From positions 1 to 64,000 of the forward strand of contig CANQYM010000006.1 of the NCBI GenBank assembly GCA_947628085.1: a stretch of 64,000 nucleotides of DNA. The letters run 5' to 3'. The stretch comes from an uncultured Clostridia bacterium (GTDB lineage: Bacteria; Bacillota; Clostridia; TANB77; CAG-508). The notes under the pieces were generated by a model. It was given only the letters and a program-made list of their open reading frames with translations, was not told where the DNA came from and did no database searches. Below are positions 6,742 to 14,546 of the stretch, in pieces. Each line of letters opens with the position of its first letter. Position 1 is the first letter of the stretch. Position numbers and translations under genes: made by a program.

Positions 6742-8288
6742 ATGGCAAATAAACCATATAATGAGATAAAAGCTAGTATTGATAAATCTAGTTTAACAAG
6801 TAAAAATAAGAAAATACTACATAACATTAACAAATTATTATCTAATTATGATAGCCATAAACAGCTAGAACTACCTATTCTAATCTTAACAAAAGATATA
6901 GATAATACAGATATGAGATGTATTGAAAAGTTAATAGCAGATATGCTAAAGAAGTACAATGTATTTGGTAGTAAGTTACTAGATACAGTTAATCTAATGG
7001 AAATTTATTATAAAGAGTTAATACCTAAGATAGACAAAGAAAAGGCTTATAAAATATACCTAGACGAAAAGTGTCTGAACTATGGAAGAACGGAAAGCTA
7101 TCTTAATGTTTTTGAACAAATAGTTGATAATAAATGTGTATTTATATTATTAGAGTGTATGTCAAACACAATAGAAACTCTAAAAGAACATAGCATATAC
7201 CAAAAGGCAGATTACATCTTATCTAATAATAGCACAGTAACAGAATTAACTAATAGACTACTAGATAGGTATAAACAGAATGAAATTCCAACAGATATAG
7301 ATACAAAAGAATTAAAAGAATTGATAACAACTAATTTAAAAACAGAGGTATATAAGACAAATGAACTGTGTTTACAATATATGTATTCAAAATCGCTAAA
7401 GGCATATATCTCCTCTAACAAAAAGAACTTAGAAATATCTGATATACCAGTCTTAACAGAGAATGATAATATAAAAAAGCAGAAAAAAGAACTAACAGAA
7501 GACATCTCACAACTCGTAGGACTTGAATATATCAAAGACGAAATAGATAAAATCATTAAGTTTGCAACATTTAACCAACAGGCACGAAAGAACAATCCTA
7601 GTATACAAAAGGAAAACTTGAATATGTGCTTTTTAGGAAACCCACGGGACAGGTAAAACAACAGTTGCGAGACTAATAGCCCAAGAGTTCTATAAAAACA
7701 AAATAATCAAACAAAATAAACTCATAGAGGTTTTACCCAATGACCTAATGGGCGAATATGTAGGTTGGACTAAAAGTAAAACTAGAGAGGTACTAGATAA
7801 AGCCAAAGGTGGTATTCTATTTATAGACGAGGCATATCAAATTGCAAGTGCTAAAGATAGTAGTGGTACATATATGAAAGAGGCACTAATAGAATTATTA
7901 AAATATATGGAGAATCCTGACAACATAGTAATATTTGCAGGATATAAACAAGAAATTGAAGATATGATAGAAGTCAACCCACGGAATGAAATCAAGAATA
8001 GGAATAAAATTAGAGTTTCAAGATTATACAACAGATACTCTAAAGAATTTACTATACAAAGAACTAAAGCCATATAAACTTAAATTGGACCAAAAGGCAG
8101 ACAAGAAAGTTATAGAACATATAGAACAAGCTAAGAAGAATACTGACTTTGGAAATTGCCGATATATAAAAAGCTTAGCCCAACAGATTATAAAGAATTA
8201 TGTATATAGCAATGAGAAGAACAAAATCATAAATATAGAGTGCATACCAACAGTTATAGAGAAAGTAAGAAATGTAATTGGATTTTAG
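6742..8288 (+). CDS. CbxX/CfxQ-type AAA ATPase, read through two CGG +1 shifts
   Basis: ATG 6742 follows a GGAG ribosome site 15 bases after the previous stop. The N-terminal 245 residues are a helical domain I do not recognise; then comes an AAA module of the CbxX/CfxQ/SpoVK group beginning at LVGLEYIKDEI. In-frame CGG occurs at 7645 and 7982. Skipping the C restores Walker A GNPGTGKT (residues 299-306) and NPGMKSRI (412-419), whose Arg is the likely arginine finger. Walker B is ILFIDEA. The joined product is 514 residues; read conventionally it would stop right inside Walker A. The family remodels protein complexes, so it may act on the neighbouring nuclease. Confidence 0.8.
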
Positions 8289-8296
8289 ACAGACTA

Positions 8297-8881
8297 ATGA
8301 AAGGAGAATGGAAACATATAGAAATGAAATTCAATATCAAGAATTTAGACGAAATAATAATGAGACCAAAACCACAACTAATAGTAATAGGTTCAAGACC
8401 AGCATTAGGCAAAACATCATTAGCTTTACAAATAATAAATAAAGTAGCAAGTCCCAATATACCAGTAGCAATATTCAAAATGGATACTCCAAAAGAAGAA
8501 CTACTACCATATTTGGATAATGTGAAGAATATCTATATAGATGATTGCAGAAATATTACAATGAAATACCTAGAAACACAATGCCGAAAGTTAGTACAAG
8601 AAAATAATGTAAAAGTAGTCTTAGTAGACTATTTGCAACAAATGAGCCAATATCTGACTATGACTAGAATAGGAAATAGATTAAAAGCATTAGCAGAAGA
8701 ACTGCAAATAATGATTATAGCCCTATCAAATCTAACTAGAGATATTGAAAGTAGAGAAGACAAAAATCCAAGATTAACAGACTTCAAACATAATAGTCTA
8801 ACAGACTTAGCAGATATAGTAATAATTTTATATAAAGATATCGACGGAAATATAGATACAGTAGTGGCTAAGAATGAGTAA
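8297..8881 (+). CDS. DnaB-type RecA-fold ATPase, helicase domain only
   Basis: The product has the DnaB C-terminal core: NLDEIIMRPKPQLIVIGSRP, Walker A ALGKTS, Walker B VVLVDYLQQM, then LKALAEELQIMIIALSNLTRDIE. The N-terminal domain of true DnaB is missing, so at about 195 residues it resembles stand-alone RecA-like ATPases of mobile elements. Start is ATG 8297 or, without ribosome site, 8324; ATG 8240 lies deep in the previous gene. The end VVAKNE is abrupt: DnaB proteins continue AKNRxG. A +1 step near 8877 would extend it by about 11 residues, but there is no CGG there, so I keep the plain stop. Confidence 0.7.
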   Translation: MKGEWKHIEMKFNIKNLDEIIMRPKPQLIVIGSRPALGKTSLALQIINKVASPNIPVAIFKMDTPKEELLPYLDNVKNIYIDDCRNITMKYLETQCRKLVQENNVKVVLVDYLQQMSQYLTMTRIGNRLKALAEELQIMIIALSNLTRDIESREDKNPRLTDFKHNSLTDLADIVIILYKDIDGNIDTVVAKNE

Positions 8882-8988
8882 GAGAGAAATAATAGCAACT
8901 GATAATATCTAAAATAGACAAGAATACAAGTTTAGTTAATAATATAAATGTCAGCCATTTCACAACTTAGGTATGACATAGACTTCAA

Positions 8989-9023
8989 TAATAGAAAGTT
9001 ATAATTAAAATAACTTTCTATTA
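8989..9023 (+). terminator. Hairpin closing the cargo operon
   Basis: A perfect 14-bp stem (8989-9002 with 9010-9023) with a 7-base loop lies about 100 bases after the DnaB-type gene. The T run is weak, but the position fits a terminator for the cargo operon. Confidence 0.6.
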
Positions 9024-9620
9024 CCCCTTATTTAAGCTTATTTTGACTTTTTTGCCCACAAACTACCAACCTACATTTTATTTATTTGGTTAGATAGAAA
9101 AGTGCCAAAATTACTATATAAATTGAGGTATGCTATATCAAATGAATAAATTATGTATCAAAAAATTTTTCGTAAACAATTTATTAACAAAGTAAACTGG
9201 GTCACTTTTCTTATATATAAATATATATATATAAATAATATAAATCGTATATATATAAGTGAAAGGACTATACGCTAATTAGATTATAGCTACTACAAAC
9301 TAACTACCCCAAAGGAGAAAATAGGTATATTCCTCGCTCTCCAATGTACTATAACAATAATATCTAAATCATAATGAAATATGAATAACATAATAGAATA
9401 GCATTGTAAGACGGTTAGTTGAAGTCATACAATGCTATTTCTAATATTCCCTATGATAAATTTAACAAGGTGAACTCGATCTGTCTAAGCTGACCATATC
9501 AAATTAAAACTAGACCAAAGCACTCTACAACATCATTATAAAATACACCACAATTAGAATAAAGAACATAGCAGATATAGGAAAAACGGTACATTTTAAA
9601 AAATGCAATGACCATAATAA
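9024..9620. other. AT-rich noncoding block between helicase and replication genes, candidate origin
   Basis: About 600 bases without a gene. It holds a run of TATATA-type alternating bases (about 9211-9262), the AATAATATAAATCGTATAT motif (about 9234, also at 4381), a 12-bp hairpin (9397-9408 with 9428-9439), and a 37-base repeat (9569-9605) that matches 12955-12991 at 31 of 37 positions. An AT-rich, repeat-containing region next to a D5-like helicase is where an element origin would be expected. Inference only. Confidence 0.4.
9569..9605 (+). repeat. Element-specific 37-base repeat, copy A
   Basis: TAGCAGATATAGGAAAAACG followed by GTACATTTTAAAAAATG. It matches the copy at 12955-12991 at 31 of 37 positions, and the start of a weaker copy at 4257. 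The copies lie only inside the element, each next to a gene end. Could be a protein-binding or recombination site. Confidence 0.5.
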
Positions 9621-9621
9621 A

Positions 9622-9644
9622 AGGTTAGGACCATATCCTAACCT
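9622..9644 (-). terminator. Intrinsic terminator of the replication genes (minus strand)
   Basis: A 9-bp stem (9622-9630 with 9636-9644, loop CCATA) is followed on the minus strand by a T-rich run, just downstream of the D5-like helicase gene. Confidence 0.8.
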
Positions 9645-9660
9645 GTATAATATAAATATT

Positions 9661-11067
9661 CTAATCTTCTGTAACAACTGATTGATTTTGACACTCGTCT
9701 AGCTTATCAAGATGTCTAGCATACTCAAGTAAACTCATAGGGGACTGACTACTATCAAGCGACTGACAATAATCTTGATATAGTTGTCTAAAATTCTCAA
9801 AATTAAAATTTGGAGCCTGATAATAGGTATCTCTATTACCATCTATAGAATGAGATATAGACTTAATATTCAGTAAAGCACTTAACCTCTTACCAAATAC
9901 AGCGGAATTAATATCACACCCTACCCCAAAAGTATGAATATACCATGTAGCATATTTCCTATAATAATCATATACAGTAATAATCCTTTTGATAGGGTGT
10001 GTCTTACCAAATGCTAAAACAGGGTTACCTTCAAAGAAATATGAATCAGTTGCTTTCTCAACAACAGTTGGAAACTCCCATTCTCTACCTAATTTACTAA
10101 CAGCTTGAATAGCCTTAGTAGCAATTACACTTAAACTAGCGGGAGCAGTAATATTCTCAGTCATATTCCTATCAACAGTAGAACTATCAAACTTAGCAAC
10201 AAATGGAATTACTCTAAATCGCCTAATGGTTTCGTCATTACAACTACTAAAATCAAGATTATGTGTAGTAGCAAATATTAGAGTAGTATAAGGAGCAAAA
10301 GCAAATTCTTCATCTCCAGTACTCTTAGTAGCTATAATACCACCAGTTATCATAGAATGTAACTTAGAAAAGTCAACCCTATTAATTTCCATAACATCAT
10401 CAATGATATTAGCTGTTCGTTGATACAATTTCTTTAAGTTACTAAGAGTTGATAATTGTGTTAAGTCTTGGTGGGTACAGTAATTACCAAGCAAACTATT
10501 GATAATATGAATATAGTCAGACTTACCATTATTAGCATTACCTTTTAAAATGAAAGCACGTTGATACTTAGCAGACCTAAGCATACAATAACCAATAATC
10601 TCAAATAAGCAGTTTCTAAGTTCTACATCATTATTAGCAATATCATTAAAGAACTTATTGACTAATTGAACAGCAGATGTGTCAGTATCTACATTATAAT
10701 CAGCGTATACCTTGCTAGTAATAATGTACCTATCAGGGTCAAAGTTAAATGTGTCTAAAGTCTTAATATTTACAATGCAGTTATTGAAAGCAACATATTC
10801 GTATCCAGTTTCATCTTTAGTAGGTGCCAAAGAAAGTAAGTCATTTAGTGTAGTCTTAATCTCTGCAAGTTTTGCTCCACGACCATATCTACGAATAGCA
10901 CTTTCTAATTCCTGCATATTATTCTCATATATACCATTAGCATATATGTATAGACTATCACGTAATTTAATTACGTGATAATCTTCCATAAGTTGCTCAG
11001 CTAATGAATAAGTATCTAGTTTACCTTTGCTGTTACGGAATTGTGATGTACTAATTTGATTATTCAT
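9661..11067 (-). CDS. D5-like phage/plasmid replication helicase (P4 primase C-terminal type)
   Basis: A 468-residue protein starting at ATG 11067; the ATG overlaps the stop of the upstream zinc-finger gene (ATGAATAA), which implies coupled translation. An upstream TTG at 11079 is less likely. The core is a superfamily-3 AAA helicase: Walker A GNANNGKS (about residue 185), IIDDVMEI as Walker B, and ATTHNLDFS as the SF3 motif C region. The N-terminal part corresponds to the D5_N domain. Such proteins unwind the origin of phages, satellites and plasmids. No primase catalytic domain is evident in this chain; the CHC2-like partner may assist a host primase. Confidence 0.85.
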   Translation of the reverse strand: MNNQISTSQFRNSKGKLDTYSLAEQLMEDYHVIKLRDSLYIYANGIYENNMQELESAIRRYGRGAKLAEIKTTLNDLLSLAPTKDETGYEYVAFNNCIVNIKTLDTFNFDPDRYIITSKVYADYNVDTDTSAVQLVNKFFNDIANNDVELRNCLFEIIGYCMLRSAKYQRAFILKGNANNGKSDYIHIINSLLGNYCTHQDLTQLSTLSNLKKLYQRTANIIDDVMEINRVDFSKLHSMITGGIIATKSTGDEEFAFAPYTTLIFATTHNLDFSSCNDETIRRFRVIPFVAKFDSSTVDRNMTENITAPASLSVIATKAIQAVSKLGREWEFPTVVEKATDSYFFEGNPVLAFGKTHPIKRIITVYDYYRKYATWYIHTFGVGCDINSAVFGKRLSALLNIKSISHSIDGNRDTYYQAPNFNFENFRQLYQDYCQSLDSSQSPMSLLEYARHLDKLDECQNQSVVTED

Positions 11068-11296
11068 ACTGTTCACCAACTTTCTCGCTAAATTCTATGA
11101 CTTCTTGTGTTTCGTCGTCTAAGTCCTCAATATTACCCTGTGTGTGACAGTTATGACAATAATATTCTCCAGTTGTTAAGTTCACTTCAAAACTTCCTAC
11201 TTTATCTTCATCTTTAGTTTCAAAAGGACAATAAGTGAAAAATGTTGTACTTGTCCTTTCAATAGAATTTTTGATTTTTTTTCTTATATGTTTCAT
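11060..11296 (-). CDS. CHC2-type zinc-finger protein, stand-alone primase finger
   Basis: A 78-residue protein after a perfect AGGAGG site. The pattern CPF…KVGSFEVNLTTGEYYCHNC followed by QGN is the zinc finger found at the N-terminus of DnaG primases (CHC2), which reads template DNA. Here it is a separate small protein whose stop overlaps the start of the D5-like helicase, so the two act as a split primase-helicase. I see no other domain. Confidence 0.75.
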   Translation of the reverse strand: MKHIRKKIKNSIERTSTTFFTYCPFETKDEDKVGSFEVNLTTGEYYCHNCHTQGNIEDLDDETQEVIEFSEKVGEQYE

Positions 11297-11704
11297 ATTA
11301 AATTCCTCCTAAAAATTATTTTTATTCATTACTAAAAGAAACTCATCTTTTGCAAACCAAAACAAAATTATACGAGCATATAACATCACCACCTCCAAAT
11401 TTCCTATAATATAATATACGAATTAGGGATTAAACCTCATTGTTGATAAAGTAAAATCCTCTAAGTGTGTCTGTATATGTATACGAATTAGAAACAACAC
11501 TTCGAGATAACAGATACCTAAATGCCATAAAAGTTAGTAATATCAACACTTAAAAAACTTCTGACCAATTGGTCAGTTCCAAAATGAAAATTATAAATTT
11601 TTCTCCTACACCCTAGCGATATTATTCGTATATAAACTCAAAGAATGTTAGCACTAGACTTAATCATTAAATTTGTGTGAACATTAAAGAAAGGAGTAAG
11701 TAAA
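11297..11704. other. Divergent control region of replication and integrase genes
   Basis: About 400 bases without a gene, between the minus-strand replication genes and the plus-strand integrase. It contains two direct copies of TATACGAATTAG-like sequence (about 11412 and 11478), an inverted TTCGTATA near 11627, and a 16-bp perfect palindrome (11561-11576). Regularly placed motifs beside an integrase gene could be arm-type integrase sites or repressor operators. Confidence 0.5.
11561..11576. promoter_or_regulatory. Perfect 16-bp palindromic operator
   Basis: CTGACCAATTGGTCAG reads the same on both strands. A palindrome of this size is a typical operator of a dimeric repressor (many TetR-type sites have TGACC/GGTCA half sites). 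No TetR gene is in the window; the Xre regulator at 1714 is the only element repressor visible. It lies 129 bases before the integrase start. Confidence 0.6.
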
Positions 11705-12892
11705 ATGAGTAAGAAACAACCAAAACGTAGGAGAAATGGAGAGGGTACCATTTACAAATTAAATACAACAGGAAAATGGAGAGCCCAATATGTCGCAAAT
11801 GGAAAAAGACATACTATTACGGGCAATTCCTATGATGAAGTTAAAGCCAAACTAGATAAGGTTAAAGTTGAAATTAGAGAAAAAACCTATATTGAGAGAA
11901 ATGGGAAGACAATAGGAACAATACTAGAAGAAAATCTAAAGAATAAAGAACATCTAAATAGAGTGTGTGAAAGCACATTGCTTAGAGATAGAAATACAGC
12001 TAATGTAATACTAAAGGCAGATATAGCCAAAATACCAATACAACAAGCAACTAGACAAGATATTCAAAACTTCTTGAACAATATAGCAGAAATGTATAGC
12101 AACAGCTACTTGGATAAGATATATACACATCTATCGAATTGCTATAAGGTTAGTGTGCTAGACCACTTAATAAATGAAAACCCATTTGCTATGGGAGCAA
12201 TTAACAAACCAAAGAGTGTGAAACCAGACAAAGAAGTAGATGCACTTACTCGAGAAGAACAAGCATTGTTTATAGCAAAATTAAGAGACCCTAATTATAC
12301 AGATACTTATAAAGACGTGTTCTTTTTCTTAATTGAAACAGGTATGAGAGTAGGAGAAGTATTGGCATTAGCAAGAGAAGATATAGATATGAAAAAGAAT
12401 ATCATACATATAACTAAAACAATAGCACGTGATAAACACGACCGTCCTATATTAGTTAATCATACTAAGACAAAAGCGGGAACTAGGGACATCAGACTAA
12501 ATGAACATCTAAAGAAATTAGTACAAAAAAATACAAACTTTAGATACCTATTTACTCTACCTGACGGACGATTTATCTCTACATCTACAATTAATTCACA
12601 CTTCAAGAAGATATGCAAAGATTGTGGAATACGTACAACTATACGCAAACGAAAAGGTAAGAATGGAGCTATTATAAATGAAAATACCAGTACAGTTACA
12701 ACGCATATGTTAAGACATACATTTATAACAAGGTGTGCTGAAGAAGGAATGAGCCCCAAAGCATTACAAACAATTGTTGGACATTCGGACTATTCTATTA
12801 CAGCAAATATTTATACAAATTTAGATGAAAACTATAAAATGGAACAAATGAAAAAGGTTGAAGAACAATTAAAAGCTATAAACTTAATGTAA
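11705..12892 (+). CDS. Tyrosine recombinase/integrase of the element
   Basis: A 395-residue phage-type integrase after a GAAAGGAG site. It has an N-terminal arm-binding domain (GTIYKLNTTGKWRAQYV, AP2-like), a SAM-like core-binding domain (about 60-170) and the catalytic domain with Arg in TGMRVGEVLAL, then HMLRHTF (H..R), GHSDYS and the Tyr of NIYTN. All catalytic residues are present, so it should be active. It resembles Tn916-type integrases. Its presence, with a 12.8-kb span bracketed by an 11-bp repeat, shows that the region is an integrated element. It contains no in-frame CGG. Confidence 0.95.
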   Translation: MSKKQPKRRRNGEGTIYKLNTTGKWRAQYVANGKRHTITGNSYDEVKAKLDKVKVEIREKTYIERNGKTIGTILEENLKNKEHLNRVCESTLLRDRNTANVILKADIAKIPIQQATRQDIQNFLNNIAEMYSNSYLDKIYTHLSNCYKVSVLDHLINENPFAMGAINKPKSVKPDKEVDALTREEQALFIAKLRDPNYTDTYKDVFFFLIETGMRVGEVLALAREDIDMKKNIIHITKTIARDKHDRPILVNHTKTKAGTRDIRLNEHLKKLVQKNTNFRYLFTLPDGRFISTSTINSHFKKICKDCGIRTTIRKRKGKNGAIINENTSTVTTHMLRHTFITRCAEEGMSPKALQTIVGHSDYSITANIYTNLDENYKMEQMKKVEEQLKAINLM

Positions 12893-12902
12893 TATAGACT
12901 AT

Positions 12903-12926
12903 AAGCCCACTAGAAATAGTGGACTT
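12903..12926 (+). terminator. Terminator after the integrase gene
   Basis: A 10-bp stem with one mismatch (12903-12912 with 12917-12926) closed by a GAAA tetraloop, followed by TTAAAT. Similar in plan to the terminator at 4204. Confidence 0.6.
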
Positions 12927-12954
12927 TAAATATGCAATATTTGTATTTGTGATA

Positions 12955-12991
12955 TAGCTGACATAGAAAAAACGGTGTATTTCAAAAAATG
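12955..12991 (+). repeat. Element-specific 37-base repeat, copy B
   Basis: Matches copy A (9569-9605) at 31 of 37 positions, including AAAAACGGT in the centre and AAAAAATG at the end. It precedes the gene at 13074. Confidence 0.5.
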
Positions 12992-13073
12992 AGTATTTAT
13001 AGTCAAAAGTAAAGTAGCAGTAGCAATAAATACTCCTTTCAATTAAATTATAAGAATGAAAGGAGCAACATAT

Positions 13074-13475
13074 ATGGCGAAAATAACAACTAAACAGATA
13101 CAGCAAATCAATAAAGCTTGTAGTAATGGGTGGCAACTAGATACGCAATACTTCCTATTCCACAATGAAAAGACACTAATAAAATGTATAAAACTAGATG
13201 AAGAACATTATCTTCAATTCTCACTAAACTACAATTATAAGAAACAAATATTATTATACATAAGCAAGTTTTATCATAAGCAAGGAGAACAATTTGGAAG
13301 TACAAGTGGACTAGGCAAAAGTAAAATATTAGTGGAAAAACAAGCTAAACGAAAGACTATAAATGAACTAATATTACTTACAAGAGGACTAGATAATACT
13401 AAACTAATGAAGATTAACGAAGATACACCTGTATCAAATGGTGGAGGACTATTCCTACAGAGTGAAGATTTCTAG
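13074..13475 (+). CDS. Unknown small element protein
   Basis: I start at ATG 13074, which has AAAGGAG (13058-13064) well placed before it; the ATG at 13056 lacks a site. The product is 133 residues, basic, soluble, with a Tyr- and Lys-rich middle (NYNYKKQILLYISKFYHK) and a Gly-rich end (SNGGGLFLQSEDF). I recognise no family. It lies between the integrase and the right junction and ends in a strong terminator, so it is the last element gene. Confidence 0.6.
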   Translation: MAKITTKQIQQINKACSNGWQLDTQYFLFHNEKTLIKCIKLDEEHYLQFSLNYNYKKQILLYISKFYHKQGEQFGSTSGLGKSKILVEKQAKRKTINELILLTRGLDNTKLMKINEDTPVSNGGGLFLQSEDF

Positions 13476-13489
13476 TATATAATAAATAG

Positions 13490-13526
13490 AATAAGAGCAA
13501 TAAATTCCATAATTATTGCTCTTATT
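13490..13526 (+). terminator. Intrinsic terminator of the last element gene
   Basis: A perfect 12-bp stem (13490-13501 with 13515-13526) with T residues in and after its right arm. Confidence 0.85.
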
Positions 13527-14021
13527 TTAGCTATTTTGGTGAATAAGTCTAATAGCTGATATTATATATTTATTGGACTTTTATGGCGAATACGCATTAT
13601 ATCAATTATGACAAGAATATATTTGGAATGAAGCTTACTACTAGGAGAAGACTAATATATATCAGTAGTCTTCCCCTACTTACTCTACTATGACAACATT
13701 GACAAATTAAATATAACGCATTAAAATACATATTAAGTGGGAAAATTTACTCAAAATTATCTTATTTTACATCTAAATACGTAAGATTATGCGTTAGTAG
13801 TTAAAGCCATAATCTTTCTTTATGCAGAAATAGAAAACCTGAAAGCCCATACAAACGAATTACCCGCTCCAATGAATGAAGGGCAACTAATTATTTGTCC
13901 ATTTTTTTATTTTATGCTATAATGATTTCAAAAGTTGATTAATCAAATTATTTTTTTGAGCAAAAAATTTACTTTATATAATCAATTTATAAAAAGATTA
14001 TAAGTATATGAGGAAAGAATA
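13527..14021. other. Noncoding right junction region of the element
   Basis: About 500 bases without a convincing gene. It holds an 8-bp hairpin (13647-13654 with 13666-13673) and the second copy of the 11-mer TACCCGCTCCA (13861-13871). The last 100 bases include a T-rich leader before the gene at 14022. Confidence 0.5.
13861..13871. repeat. Candidate right attachment core of the mobile element
   Basis: Second copy of TACCCGCTCCA (first at 1027-1037). See the entry there. Beyond this point the genes no longer look like element functions. Confidence 0.35.
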
Positions 14022-14396
14022 ATGAAAAAAGTAATTGAATTTAATATAGAAAGAAATGACTTAAAAGAATATTTAGAAGAACGTCTAAGAGAAGAAAATA
14101 TAAAATATGAAATAAAAATTGAGGATAGATGGATTCAACACTATAAAGATGCAAGTAAGTATTATCAAATATATAGCTTATATGTAAATGACAGCAGTTT
14201 AAATAAAGTAAAACAATTTATAGAAGATTTTAATAATGCAACAGTTGTTACTGACAATATTGAAGAACTTAAAAATATAGAAGAAACCGATAATAGATTT
14301 AGAATTTTCACTATAAAAAATTTTTTAAAATATTATTGGTGTGCTATCATCATAATGGCATTATTAATAATCATTGGGATTATTTTTTCATCTTAA
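14022..14396 (+). CDS. Small C-terminally anchored membrane protein
   Basis: A 124-residue protein with a charged soluble part (1-95) of alternating helices and strands and one C-terminal membrane helix (about 101-122, WCAIIIMALLIIIGIIF). The start follows a GAGGAAAG site. I do not recognise the soluble domain. It stands alone, with a terminator immediately after. Confidence 0.65.
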   Translation: MKKVIEFNIERNDLKEYLEERLREENIKYEIKIEDRWIQHYKDASKYYQIYSLYVNDSSLNKVKQFIEDFNNATVVTDNIEELKNIEETDNRFRIFTIKNFLKYYWCAIIIMALLIIIGIIFSS

Positions 14397-14416
14397 ATTG
14401 CTCCATTTTAATACAG

Positions 14417-14448
14417 CTTACGAACTTATAAAGGTTTCGTAAGTTTTT
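14417..14448 (+). terminator. Intrinsic terminator
   Basis: CTTACGAA (14417-14424) pairs with TTCGTAAG (14436-14443), followed by TTTTT. Confidence 0.85.
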
Positions 14449-14546
14449 ATGAAATTAAGAAAATAAATCAAGCAGTAAAATGATTGATTTTTTTGTTGTG
14501 TAATTATATTTGATGATATAATGTAAAAAAATTAGGAGAAAATGAT

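Noticed and set aside
7212-8073. Minus-strand ORFs opposite the AAA gene
   Set aside because: They mirror the coding strand, are rich in Ser/Phe/Leu as shadows usually are, and lack start signals.
5485-8288. The broken genes as ordinary pseudogenes
   Set aside because: All breaks are of one kind (in-frame CGG, +1), all in codon phase 0, and no stop, deletion or substitution damages the motifs. Decay would give mixed lesions.
5485-8288. The extra C bases as sequencing errors
   Set aside because: Cannot be excluded without reads, but errors would not keep to codon phase 0, and many AGG/CAGG sequences in the same genes carry no extra C.
8866-8915. A tenth +1 shift at the end of the DnaB-type gene
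   Set aside because: A shift near 8877 would extend the protein, but there is no CGG and no conserved motif to prove the longer form.
13861-13871. A tRNA 3' end as the attachment target
   Set aside because: TACCCGCTCCA could be an acceptor strand, but no T-arm, anticodon arm or D-arm can be folded upstream at either copy.
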